From CAZCWX01 sp964502465 (GTDB lineage: Bacteria; Desulfobacterota; Binatia; Bin18): a stretch of 25,311 nt of DNA. The DNA is taken from assembly GCA_964502465.1 (NCBI GenBank), contig CAZCWX010000055.1, forward strand, positions 1-25,311, written 5' to 3'. Under the pieces are notes generated by a model that was given only the letters and a program-made list of their open reading frames with translations, ran no database searches and was not told the origin of the DNA. Positions 16,028 to 23,597 of the stretch are shown here, piece by piece; position 1 is the first letter of the stretch, and every line of letters starts with the position of its first letter. The position numbers and the translations under genes were made by a program.

Positions 16028-17440
16028 TTATTTCATCGGCACCGTAGCCATTCTTGTTGAGGGAAAAGGTTGTTGCGTCGCGACCTCTGTTGCCAGCGCC
16101 ACAGTCTCTCCTTCGAATACGAGCCGCCCTGCCGCTTCTTGCGCCTGTACACGAGCGGCGACCTCCGTAGGAAGCTGGAGTGCCCGCTCGTGTGGAAACT
16201 TTTCTTGTTCTAAGGAAGGCCGCAGGAAAAACTGATCCGGATGCGACACCTCAGCTTGACTCTTGACTGACGTATCGAGATACCATTGCCGGCGCATGAA
16301 GTCCGGATTAAAAAAAGCCCGTTCCTCCGCAGGTTTCCAGTGCTTCAGACGATGATTGTCACGGACCATATACGACATCATATCGGTCGCAATGTCCCAA
16401 TAGACAATCAAGAGTGGCCCATATCCACGCTCGCCTAATGTTGGATTAAATATATCGGTCAGTCGCACTTCAATCAGCGCCAGGTTCCCATCCCGCCCAT
16501 ACTGCTCGATCCGTAAGGGATAAAAAGAACGTTTCTCCACCCAGTAGAGCAAGCGCGGCGCGTAATAGTTGGGCAGCCAGTCTGCTCGCGCGCGGGCTTC
16601 GATGACATAGCACGCCACCCCATCGTCTGTAGTGTAATAAGGAAACGAATCTCCCATCAATTTGATCTCAGCAACCTGGACCTCACGCAGGCTTTCGTCT
16701 TCCCCATTGCCCAGAACGATCGTTGGCCGCGTGACTGGAAAACGGACCGTCTGGTAAAGCACATCAGTCCCAACAAACCGCCAAGAAAACTCCCAGGCAT
16801 CGCGACCAGTGGCATCGTCCAGGGTCTGTGCCTGATTGGGGAATTTATCCTGTCGTCGGCTGGGTGCCTGGTGACGGACTCGCCGAATAGAGGGAGAATA
16901 CAGAAAGCCCTCTTCTTTCTTAGCAAAATCGCGATCTGTACGGTAGCGGATTGTCAGTCGCTGCGAGCCCTCGGCATCTGGTGGGAACGTATTCTGATTG
17001 AGATAGCGGTACAGTTCCTCGCCTGGTTTTCGTGCGAATTCCGCACCTACACCAGCAGGTTCTGGGTAGCTCATAAACGTGACTGATTTTCCTGGGCTTA
17101 CGAGCACCCCCTGGCCGGTAATCGAGCCCCAGACGTTGGCAAACACACACGACCACCGCGGGCGCTGGGTAAACTCCATCACTCGATACCCTATTTCCTC
17201 TGCGGTGTAGGGAGCAGTAAAGGGATATGGTTCGGCTGGTAAATAAGAGAATTGGGCGTGGCGTGGCGTCTCTATTGCGAGATCTACTGCTAACAATTCT
17301 TCTGAAGATAACTCATTGACAGTTTTCCAGGGACGATCTGTATAGTTCTGAGGGTCCGCTGCATACACGTGTCTGCATACGCTCGCAGATGGTGTGCTGG
17401 TCAACAGCAGAAGAGCAAACCAGAAAGTCATCCAATTCAT
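16028..17440 (-). CDS. DUF1329 family exported protein
   Basis: A 470-residue protein with a signal peptide (MNWMTFWFALLLLTSTPSA; cleavage probably near residue 28, before the mature region starting at ADPQNY). The body is rich in beta-strand and aromatic residues and shows family traits such as FARKPGEELYRYLNQ, RVRHQAPSRRQDKFPNQ and YYAPRLLYWVEKRSFYPLRIEQYG. DUF1329 proteins are predicted outer-membrane-associated, LolB/LppX-like lipid-handling proteins often found near RND or BCCT transport genes; none is adjacent here. The ATG at 17440 is preferred: GGAG lies six bases upstream, and the frame's TTG at 17461 has no better support. The start region is a tandem duplication. It is convergent with nikR. 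Exact role unknown. Confidence 0.82.
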   Translation of the reverse strand: MNWMTFWFALLLLTSTPSASVCRHVYAADPQNYTDRPWKTVNELSSEELLAVDLAIETPRHAQFSYLPAEPYPFTAPYTAEEIGYRVMEFTQRPRWSCVFANVWGSITGQGVLVSPGKSVTFMSYPEPAGVGAEFARKPGEELYRYLNQNTFPPDAEGSQRLTIRYRTDRDFAKKEEGFLYSPSIRRVRHQAPSRRQDKFPNQAQTLDDATGRDAWEFSWRFVGTDVLYQTVRFPVTRPTIVLGNGEDESLREVQVAEIKLMGDSFPYYTTDDGVACYVIEARARADWLPNYYAPRLLYWVEKRSFYPLRIEQYGRDGNLALIEVRLTDIFNPTLGERGYGPLLIVYWDIATDMMSYMVRDNHRLKHWKPAEERAFFNPDFMRRQWYLDTSVKSQAEVSHPDQFFLRPSLEQEKFPHERALQLPTEVAARVQAQEAAGRLVFEGETVALATEVATQQPFPSTRMATVPMK

Positions 17441-17465
17441 GCAATTCTCCAATTCATGCAATTCT
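17432..17465. repeat. 17-base tandem duplication covering the DUF1329 gene start
   Basis: Two perfect copies of CCAATTCATGCAATTCT (17432-17448 and 17449-17465). On the minus strand each copy carries GGAG-six bases-ATG, so both the ribosome binding site and the start codon are doubled. It looks like recent slippage. Confidence 0.9.
17437..17457 (-). CDS. Six-codon upstream reading frame created by the duplication
   Basis: The upstream copy of the ribosome binding site and ATG starts MNWRIA and then meets TGA. That stop overlaps the ATG of the DUF1329 gene as ATGA, the usual geometry for translational coupling. Whether it is translated is not known. Confidence 0.4.
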   Translation of the reverse strand: MNWRIA

Positions 17466-17901
17466 CCAACCTCTCATTTCACAAAGTTCCTAGCGGACGA
17501 AAAATCTCATTTCTCGCCCACAGCGGAGGGCGAGTTCGCATGCAGATAAGGCAAGTGAGCTGGATAGATATTGTGAAGAAACAGGAATATGAGATTTCAT
17601 GCTTGTGGTGCGATCTGTTCGGAGACAAACGATTCGGCAGATTTCTCCTGCCTACCTGCGGACACAGTATCGCCCTGCTGCCATTCTATATAAAATATGA
17701 ACGCTCATTCAGCAAGGGGCCAGGGGGCAAATATGTCTGGGATGCTACGCAACCACCTGGCCTCGCCGCCTGATGAGGTGGTGCTTGCCCCATTTTCAGC
17801 TTTCGTCTATAAGAGCGAGACTGCAACTTTCCCTTCTGGTGCACCCATGATGGCGAAAGTGGAAGACGCAGTTTGAGAAAGCCCCTGATTTCTTTCTGTA
17901 C
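17466..17901. other. Intergenic stretch between the DUF1329 gene and tRNA-Phe
   Basis: About 435 bases with no recognised gene. A plus-strand frame at 17540-17773 (77 codons, ATG, GGAGG ten bases upstream, starting MQIRQVSWIDIVKK) is possible, but it matches no family I know and its codons look non-selective. The stretch must also hold the DUF1329 promoter and the tRNA promoter; I cannot place either with confidence. Confidence 0.5.
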
Positions 17902-17974
<73 letters not shown>

Positions 17975-18004
17975 CGTCTTTTTGCTCCCTCCAGGTGAGC
18001 AATG

Positions 18005-18409
18005 TTAAGCAACTTCTGGTGGGAGCGGTAGCTCGTGAGAAACAAAATAATGGATCATGTTTTGGGGCGTGATGAGCCCCACCACTATCCCCTGACGGGT
18101 AACCGGGAGGTGGTGAAAATTGCGCTCTCGCAGGAGACGGATGATACTATCGGCAGGAGTGAATTCGTCAACAGTGACCACAGGGGCGGTCATCAACGTG
18201 CGAATCGGAGTGTCAACTGAAGTTGATCCCAATAGCGCAGTGAGGAGGTCACCCTCTGTCACAATACCAACAACCTGCCCTTCTGCATTAATGACAGGCA
18301 GGCTGCTAATCTCCAACCGCGCAAGCTCACGCGCAGCTTCAGCTATCGTCGTCTCTGGCGAGGCAACCATAACTTTCGCAGTCATGAACTGACGGGCATG
18401 GCCTTTCAT
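18005..18409 (-). CDS. Tandem CBS-domain protein
   Basis: A 134-residue protein made of two CBS motifs: residues about 8-58 (FMTAKVMVASPETTIAEAA, then LPVINAEGQVVGIVTEGDLL) and about 73-122 (LMTAPVVTVDEFTPADSII, then HLPVTRQGIVVGLITPQNMI). Such stand-alone pairs bind adenosine nucleotides as energy or signal sensors. The ATG at 18409 is preferred because GGAG lies five bases before it; the longer frame to 18517 has no supporting motif. A promoter candidate lies 31-59 bases upstream. It is convergent with the tRNA gene and divergent from the cupin gene. Partner protein unknown. Confidence 0.88.
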   Translation of the reverse strand: MKGHARQFMTAKVMVASPETTIAEAARELARLEISSLPVINAEGQVVGIVTEGDLLTALLGSTSVDTPIRTLMTAPVVTVDEFTPADSIIRLLRERNFHHLPVTRQGIVVGLITPQNMIHYFVSHELPLPPEVA

Positions 18410-18439
18410 CGGATCTCCCTTCCTTGCTCCTTGCCTACC

Positions 18440-18468
18440 AGGATAGCAATGACACCCTATTGTGTCAG
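18440..18468 (-). promoter_or_regulatory. Promoter with embedded inverted repeat upstream of the CBS gene
   Basis: Minus strand -35 CTGACA (18468-18463), 17 bases, then -10 TATCCT (18445-18440). The inverted repeat TGACAC-six bases-GTGTCA (18450-18467) fills the -35 and spacer, where a bound protein would block polymerase. Operator function is inferred. Confidence 0.45.
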
Positions 18469-18627
18469 ACGTTCGTGTCTGGGTCGAGTTCGCTATGGTG
18501 CTAGCGTTCTCCAGCATCCCTTGCTATTTGACGATCTAGCCTTCGTACGATTTTAGGAAACTGCACAGGAGTTGCAGAGGAGTGAGATTACCAACGCTGT
18601 GAACACTGACACAGAAAGGAGCAGACT

Positions 18628-19008
18628 ATGGCTGTTGTTCAAAACGACACAGTCCCCCGCTTTCAGTTGCCCGGTCTCGCACACCAGACCTTGGCAGGAC
18701 CTGAACATGGCATGAAAGCGCTCGAAATGTGGCGGCAAACCATCGCTCCGGGAGCTGGCACGCCAGTGCATCGCCACGACTGCGAAGAAGCAATCCTGAT
18801 TTTGCGGGGTTCCGGTCGGCTCACCATTGAAGGCGTCGATACTGATTTCGGACCAAACTCGACGTTGCAAATTCCCCGTAACGTGATCCACCAGATCATC
18901 AACACCGGCCCTGAGGAAATGTTCCTCGTCGCAGCGTTAAGTCAAGCGCCAGTGCGGGTCTGTACTGCTGAGAATCAACATATGCCTTTGCCGTGGCAGC
19001 CTCACTAA
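18628..19008 (+). CDS. Small cupin-domain protein
   Basis: A 126-residue single-domain cupin. Motif 1 is TPVHRHDCEEAILILRGSGRLTIEG (HxH-x4-E, then G; residues about 45-69, quoted as HRHDCEEAILILRG) and motif 2 is IPRNVIHQIINTG (about 87-99), together supplying three His and one Glu for a metal. Stand-alone cupins may be dioxygenases, isomerases or ligand sensors; nothing here settles which. AAGGAG lies eight bases before the ATG. It is divergent from the CBS gene across a gap of about 220 bases and convergent with the VanZ-like gene. Confidence 0.87.
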   Translation: MAVVQNDTVPRFQLPGLAHQTLAGPEHGMKALEMWRQTIAPGAGTPVHRHDCEEAILILRGSGRLTIEGVDTDFGPNSTLQIPRNVIHQIINTGPEEMFLVAALSQAPVRVCTAENQHMPLPWQPH

Positions 19009-19044
19009 AGCATCGCGACTTCCGTGTCGCGAGTAATGGCCTGG

Positions 19045-19533
19045 CTATCTTCTAGGGCTTTTTTCTTCCTCGCTGCCTGTGCGTTTTTTCCGTTGCCATA
19101 GAAGGTAGCAATGCCCGCCCACAACACCACCCACAGCGTCGGCAAAGACATCGCGAAGATCAGCAAAGCGCCCAGGAACATATGATTGATGCCACTCATC
19201 GCTGAGACCGTACCCTCCAGTAAAGAGTAGTGTCGTGAGTAGGATTGCCAGCGGTGTCCAGTGCGGCCGTATTTCTTTCACAGCCCGAGTCCAAAGCCAT
19301 CCTAATCCCGCGTATAAGACCAGATGAGCAAGTTTATCAAAATAAGGAACGGGCTTGGGAAGAGACAGATCAGTGCGTGAAGAAAGCCAAAAGATGAGGA
19401 GACAGTACCCAACGACACTTCCCCAGGTTGACAGGCGGCTCGTGCCTGTGGCACCAACAGAGCGGGTCTCAGACTCTTCGGTAACAGGTATCGTTGACTT
19501 TATTTTCAGCTGATCCACAGCTAGACTTCTCAT
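19045..19533 (-). CDS. VanZ-like family membrane protein
   Basis: A 162-residue membrane protein with about four hydrophobic segments. The VanZ signature is clear: PYFDKLAHLVLYAGLGWLW, then GLSDEWHQSYVPGR-FADLRDVFADAVGGVVGG, with the conserved Asp, His, Glu, Gln and Arg residues. VanZ gives low-level teicoplanin resistance in enterococci, but most relatives are of unknown function. The start is uncertain: the ATG at 19533 sits within TATAATG, which is also a good minus-strand -10 box, so translation may begin downstream. It is divergent from the secreted protein gene at 19583. A conflicting 64-codon frame inside it is considered a shadow. Confidence 0.83.
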   Translation of the reverse strand: MRSLAVDQLKIKSTIPVTEESETRSVGATGTSRLSTWGSVVGYCLLIFWLSSRTDLSLPKPVPYFDKLAHLVLYAGLGWLWTRAVKEIRPHWTPLAILLTTLLFTGGYGLSDEWHQSYVPGRFADLRDVFADAVGGVVGGHCYLLWQRKKRTGSEEEKSPRR

Positions 19534-19582
19534 TATAGAACAAGTGCGACCATACTTCACAAAGGCAAGGAGTACCATACGC

Positions 19583-20080
19583 ATGACAAGGAGGCAAAGT
19601 CTCATACTGTTCCTCTCCCTCGTGTTCTGCTCAGGAACCTGGAACAATTCTCTCTATGCCGCAGGCGATGTCTTTGAGCGAACGAGTTTGAAAGGGTTGA
19701 AAAGCCTCCAGGTTGTCGTGGAGGATATCGCCCCTGATATCACCCAAGATGGTCTCGACCGAGAACGTATCAAGTCGTCGGTCGAGCACCAACTCGAAGA
19801 AGCTGGGATCGTGGTCGAACAACAGGCCGAAAATGCGCTCTATATTCACCTTGGCTCCGTGAAGAGCGAGACCGGAGTCTATAGCTATGCGCTCTCTCTG
19901 CAACTCGTGCAACTTGTCCTTTTATACCGCGACCCCAGTTTACTGACGTGGGGCACTACGTGGAGTTTTGATCTCGTCGCCTCAGTCACACCAGAGAACG
20001 TGAGCGAGATCGAACCGTTGATTGGCCGAGGGGTCAATGCTTTTGTCACCGATTACCAAGCGGCAAACCTCTCTGGCTAG
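19583..20080 (+). CDS. Exported protein of unknown function
   Basis: A 165-residue protein with a signal peptide (MTRRQSLILFLSLVFCSGTW, cleavage likely after SLYA). The mature part, LKGLKSLQVVVEDIAPDITQ onward, alternates strands and helices: a segment with RIKSSVEHQLEEAGIVV, then NALYIHLGSVKS, then YALSLQLVQLVLLYRDP and TWGTTWSFDLVAS. This layout recalls small periplasmic proteins with an alpha/beta repeat, but I do not recognise a named family. The start at 19583 was chosen because it begins the signal peptide; the frame opens at 19544. It is divergent from the VanZ-like gene with only 49 bases between starts. Confidence 0.7.
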   Translation: MTRRQSLILFLSLVFCSGTWNNSLYAAGDVFERTSLKGLKSLQVVVEDIAPDITQDGLDRERIKSSVEHQLEEAGIVVEQQAENALYIHLGSVKSETGVYSYALSLQLVQLVLLYRDPSLLTWGTTWSFDLVASVTPENVSEIEPLIGRGVNAFVTDYQAANLSG

Positions 20081-20374
20081 CCGCTCTCAGGCCCACGCAG
20101 AGCGCTAGCGGATTGTCCTCACCTTGGTATTGACAAAATAAGAGCAGTCGCATGCGGTGAATTCCCCGGTGTGCTTGCCCGGCACTGGAAGCAACCGCGC
20201 AGAGAGCGGCTTGTTGAGCCGCCATCCCCAAGTCGTCACATCCAAGAGCAAGGCGATACGTTGTTCCGCATAAGTATCCCCCGGCAGGGGCAAGCAAAGG
20301 ATTGCAATTTCCGGTAACTGAGTATACTCAGTATCGTTGCATGATCGTATTACTATAGGCAAGGACCAGGATAT
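20081..20374. other. Upstream region of the winged-helix gene with a perfect 16-base palindrome
   Basis: No gene is seen in these 294 bases. Positions 20317-20332 are the perfect palindrome ACTGAGTATACTCAGT. TATACT at 20323-20328 inside it can serve as a -10 box with TTGCAA (20302-20307) as -35, at a short 15-base spacing. A protein on the palindrome would cover the -10, so repression is expected, possibly by the product of the next gene. Confidence 0.5.
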
Positions 20375-20917
20375 ATGTCAAAGAAAGATACTGACCCAAC
20401 TGCGCCTTTTCCTATACCGCCTGAAGTCCCTGATATCCAGGTCCGACTCAATCGTCGTTCTTCATGGCAACCATCTCCGCGGCTGCCAGACTACCTGCTC
20501 GAAGACGATCTCAACAAACTCATGGACCCGCGAGAGTGGAAAGCCTACCGTGCCTTATGGCGTCATTCGATCGGCCTTCGCCGTACCCCCCTGATCACTG
20601 CAGGTTATGCAGAGGTCGCGGAAATGACTGGGCTCTCACGGGCTTCAGTGATCCGGGCACTTAAAGGTCTTATGAAAAAGCGCTATGTGATACGACTGAT
20701 TGGCGCTGAGGCGAAGGGAGAAACCCGTATGGAACAGGCACGGATACCAAGTAAACCACGGGACGGACACCGTTACCTCGTCTGTAGTTATCGGGAGGTC
20801 ATTGAAGGTCGGCTTCGTGATGGCACCCCGCTGAAGGAGATTCCTGAGGGAGGGCTCTACCCTGAAGAGATTCAGATTTTTCGTCGAGAAGAGCAAGAAT
20901 CGCTCTTCTCGACCTGA
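20375..20917 (+). CDS. Winged helix-turn-helix DNA-binding protein, unassigned
   Basis: A 180-residue protein. Residues about 45-110 carry a helix-turn-helix: LMDPREWKAYRALWRHSIG, then TAGYAEVAEMTGLSRASVIRAL-KGLMKKRYVIRLIG, where the last part fits a recognition helix and wing. The N-terminal 30 residues are proline-rich and the C-terminus is charged (EEIQIFRREEQESLF). This resembles winged-helix regions of regulators and plasmid or phage replication proteins; no replication catalytic domain is present. AAGGA lies nine bases before the ATG. A perfect palindrome overlaps its putative promoter, suggesting autoregulation. Product class inferred from the HTH only. Confidence 0.65.
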   Translation: MSKKDTDPTAPFPIPPEVPDIQVRLNRRSSWQPSPRLPDYLLEDDLNKLMDPREWKAYRALWRHSIGLRRTPLITAGYAEVAEMTGLSRASVIRALKGLMKKRYVIRLIGAEAKGETRMEQARIPSKPRDGHRYLVCSYREVIEGRLRDGTPLKEIPEGGLYPEEIQIFRREEQESLFST

Positions 20918-20998
20918 CTCTCAACCTAGGGGAACGAACATGCAGTTTTGGCAGGAGTCATGAAACTATTTGGGATTTACTCAAGCAAGGAAGAAGGC

Positions 20999-21766
20999 AT
21001 GGAACGTACGTATCTCTTACCAAAGCCACACTATCGTTTGCTGTTCTCCGGCATCATCTGTATGGGAGTGTTACTGTTCGCTCCCTCAGGCGGACACGCA
21101 CAGTTTCTCTCGCAAGGGGAGCAAGTCGGCACCCAGCTTTCAGGCGATCGGGTCAGAGACCGCGTCAATAAGCAGCGTAAGGGAGCAAACATTACCGAAT
21201 GGGTACGGCGTCTTTCGAATGATCGACCAGAGACTCGTCTAGAAGCAGTGAAGTCGCTCGGCGATTCAAAAGACCCTAAAGCGATAGAGCACCTCTTAGG
21301 CGCAACAGCAGATGTGGACATTCGTGTAAAAATCAAGGCTATTGAGTACCTTGGTGATCTACGCGCCACGGACGCCACACCAATTCTGGTCCAGCAGTTG
21401 TTTTTGCGAGAGGTGAACCTGGGAGTCAAACAGAAAGTATTAATAGCGCTCGGAAAAATAGGTGACCCGCGCGGGGCAGAGCCGATTATGGAGTTTCTCA
21501 AGCGTGATCTCGATGAACCCACAACCGGAGTCGCGCTCTTCGCGTTGCGCGAGGTTGGCAATGATAGCACCCTCGCATTTCTCGACGACTTCTCAGACGA
21601 CTTCTCAGATGATGGGGAATCGCTAGCCCTCAGCCGGCTGGCCACCGAAGCCGCGAAAACCATCCGCCATCGACTCTCCCCTGAATTCGCTCCAGTAGTC
21701 CCGACTTTCATCAAGCAGGTTGAGCTTCGCAGTAAAGCAGAAAAGGGGGAACAACCAGACCAATGA
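20999..21766 (+). CDS. Exported HEAT-repeat protein
   Basis: A 255-residue protein with a signal peptide (residues 1 to about 34, ending GGHAQ) followed by four or five HEAT-like helical repeats: LEAVKSLGDSKDPKAIEHLL, IKAIEYLGDLRATDATPILV, KVLIALGKIGDPRGAEPIME and LFALREVGNDSTLAFL. HEAT repeats form a curved scaffold for protein contacts, here in the periplasm. The start at 20999 has GGAAG seven or so bases upstream and gives a conventional signal peptide; the ATG at 20960 would add 13 residues and has GGAG too close. An acidic stretch (DDFSDDFSDD) follows the repeats. It precedes the HtrA gene by about 140 bases on the same strand, so the two may cooperate. Confidence 0.8.
   Translation: MERTYLLPKPHYRLLFSGIICMGVLLFAPSGGHAQFLSQGEQVGTQLSGDRVRDRVNKQRKGANITEWVRRLSNDRPETRLEAVKSLGDSKDPKAIEHLLGATADVDIRVKIKAIEYLGDLRATDATPILVQQLFLREVNLGVKQKVLIALGKIGDPRGAEPIMEFLKRDLDEPTTGVALFALREVGNDSTLAFLDDFSDDFSDDGESLALSRLATEAAKTIRHRLSPEFAPVVPTFIKQVELRSKAEKGEQPDQ
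21584..21607 (+). repeat. 12-base tandem duplication in the HEAT-repeat gene
   Basis: Two perfect copies of GACGACTTCTCA encode DDFS twice; a diverged third partial copy follows. It is in frame and lengthens an acidic linker. Confidence 0.85.
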
Positions 21767-21908
21767 CCGGGAAGAATGTAAGGAGGACTATAGTAGTTTC
21801 ATCTTCTCGGCAAACTACAATGAGGACTGCTAGACTTCACGACCGCCTTGATCGGTATACATAAAGCCTTTATCTATGAAAGATATTTTTCGCATAAGGA
21901 TGGAATAC

Positions 21909-23441
21909 ATGACCCCCATATCCCACTGTCTCGGCCGAAAAATGATCATTGCAGTGCTTTTCGGCAGCGTTTTGCTCTGGGGCACGTCGCCGCTCTTGGC
22001 ATTCGATATTTTTGGCTCGAACAAAGGCGAGGGAGCAGCGCCTGCCTCATCTGGTCCCTCAGGTCCGCTTCCTTCGCTGGCAGAAACCGCGAAAAAAGTG
22101 TCTCCTGCGATTGTCAACATCTCCACGACTCAAAAAGTGGAGCGGCGGCGACCGTTTCGCTTCGGTCCTGGTCCTGGTCCCGGTCCTGGCCCCGGTCCTG
22201 GCCCCGGCCCTGGCCCCGGCCCGCGCCAATTCGAAGAGGATCCGTTCGAGGAATTCTTTCGCCGATTTTTTGGTGACCGGCCACCGCCAGGCCAACAACG
22301 GAGCCTGGGCTCGGGCTTCATTATCAGTGAGGATGGCTATATCATCACTAACAGTCACGTCGTCGGTGATGCTGATAAGATCACCGTACGCCTCTCAGAC
22401 AAAATAGAGTATGAGGCAAAGGTCATCGGTGCTGACGAAAAAACCGATATCGCCCTCATCAAGATTACGCCGAAAGGCTCGTTGCCCACAGTGCCGTTAG
22501 GAGACTCGACCTCTCTGCAAGTGGGCGATTGGGTCATGGCGATCGGCAATCCGTTTGGTCTCGAACAAACCCTCACGGTCGGCATTGTCAGCGCCAAGGG
22601 ACGAGTCATTGGTGCTGGACCGTATGACGATTTCATTCAGACTGATGCCTCGATCAACCCGGGGAACTCTGGCGGCCCACTTTTGAATCTGAAAGGCGAA
22701 GTTGTCGGTATCAATTCGGCGATTTTCAGTCAGAGTGGCGGCAATATCGGCATCGGCTTTGCCATTCCTATCGATATGGCCAAGTCGATTGTGGCTCAAC
22801 TCAGAGAAACCGGGAAGGTCACCCGCGGCTGGCTTGGGGTAGCCATCCAGTCCGTCACACCAGAGCTGGCGAAATCCTTCGGCCTCGACGAACCCCGTGG
22901 TGCATTAGTTGCCGAGGTCACCAAAGAGGGCCCAGCAGAAAAATCGGGGTTAGAACGAGGCGACATTATTACCGCGTTTAATGGGGCCAGGATTAAAGAT
23001 TCTCATGAACTCCCCACCCTGGTCGCTCAGAGTCCGGTCGGTTCAAGCGCAGAAGTGTCAGTACTGCGGGGCGGGAAAGAAAAGCAGTTTACCGTCAAGC
23101 TCGGAGAGTTGAAAGACCAACAAGCGCAAGCCGAAAGGACTGAGGAGAGTGGGGACAACTGGGGAATGACAGTATCGAACATTACCGCTGAAACCGCACG
23201 TCGTTTTCAGCTTGAGAGCACCCAGAAAGGCGTCGTCGTTACAGCCGTTGATCCCGGCAGCCCGGCTGAACTTGCAGGCATTCAGGTTGGAGACGTGATT
23301 GAGGAAGTCAATCGCCAATCGATTATGTCAATCGACGACTTCAACAAGTCGATCACCGCAGGGAAAGAGAAAGAGACCTTACTCCTCTTGGCACGTCGAG
23401 GGACGTTTAGCTCCTTCTTCGCCCTCCGCAAGGCGGGCTAG
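21909..23441 (+). CDS. Periplasmic HtrA/Deg-family serine protease
   Basis: A 510-residue Do-like protease with a signal peptide (residues 1 to about 31, ending PLLA), a trypsin-like domain and two PDZ domains. The catalytic triad is His148 (TNSHVVG), Asp178 (EKTDIALIK) and Ser252 (NPGNSGGPLL). PDZ1 begins near RGWLGVAIQSVTPE (about residue 305) and PDZ2 near NWGMTVSNITAE (about 410). Family members degrade or chaperone misfolded envelope proteins. Upstream ATGs exist at 21876 and 21900; 21909 is chosen because AAGGA lies eight bases before it. A run of nine Gly-Pro pairs (residues 86-103) lies between the first strand and the His region, in the part corresponding to the LA loop of DegP. A GTAGTTT/AAACTAC hairpin (21793-21818) lies in the upstream gap. 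Confidence 0.94.
   Translation: MTPISHCLGRKMIIAVLFGSVLLWGTSPLLAFDIFGSNKGEGAAPASSGPSGPLPSLAETAKKVSPAIVNISTTQKVERRRPFRFGPGPGPGPGPGPGPGPGPGPRQFEEDPFEEFFRRFFGDRPPPGQQRSLGSGFIISEDGYIITNSHVVGDADKITVRLSDKIEYEAKVIGADEKTDIALIKITPKGSLPTVPLGDSTSLQVGDWVMAIGNPFGLEQTLTVGIVSAKGRVIGAGPYDDFIQTDASINPGNSGGPLLNLKGEVVGINSAIFSQSGGNIGIGFAIPIDMAKSIVAQLRETGKVTRGWLGVAIQSVTPELAKSFGLDEPRGALVAEVTKEGPAEKSGLERGDIITAFNGARIKDSHELPTLVAQSPVGSSAEVSVLRGGKEKQFTVKLGELKDQQAQAERTEESGDNWGMTVSNITAETARRFQLESTQKGVVVTAVDPGSPAELAGIQVGDVIEEVNRQSIMSIDDFNKSITAGKEKETLLLLARRGTFSSFFALRKAG
22164..22217 (+). repeat. Nine Gly-Pro dipeptide repeats (6-base DNA repeat) in the HtrA gene
   Basis: 54 bases built of GGTCCT, GGTCCC, GGCCCC and GGCCCT hexamers coding Gly-Pro nine times. 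Third positions vary, so the repeat is not brand-new, yet it remains slippage-prone. Length changes by whole hexamers keep the frame. Confidence 0.95.
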
Positions 23442-23597
23442 TGTCTGAATACACGCAGGAAGCCAAACTGGCCGATGTTTCGGCTTTCTGCGCGCCTGCG
23501 CGCCTCCCCCCTAGCCCGAGATGAATAAAATCTCGGTCGCAGGTGTCTATTCTTACTGGCCCGAAATTTCGGGCGTTCTGCTGAGGAGAGGAGGGCA
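23442..23597. other. Intergenic gap with three inverted repeats
   Basis: A bulged hairpin AGCCAAAC/GTTTCGGCT (23461-23485) lies just after the HtrA stop and may act as its terminator, though it has no T-run. CCGAGAT/ATCTCGG with a seven-base loop is at 23516-23536. A perfect 16-base palindrome GCCCGAAATTTCGGGC is at 23559-23574, only 24 bases before the next start codon. The last two are operator candidates for the downstream gene. Confidence 0.6.

Noticed and set aside
19005..19199. 64-codon hydrophobic minus-strand frame inside the VanZ-like gene
   Set aside because: It is in another frame of the same strand over conserved VanZ residues, so the VanZ frame explains the coding signal.
21031..21714. 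227-codon minus-strand frame opposite the HEAT-repeat gene
   Set aside because: Serine/arginine-rich antisense shadow of a gene with a signal peptide and repeats.
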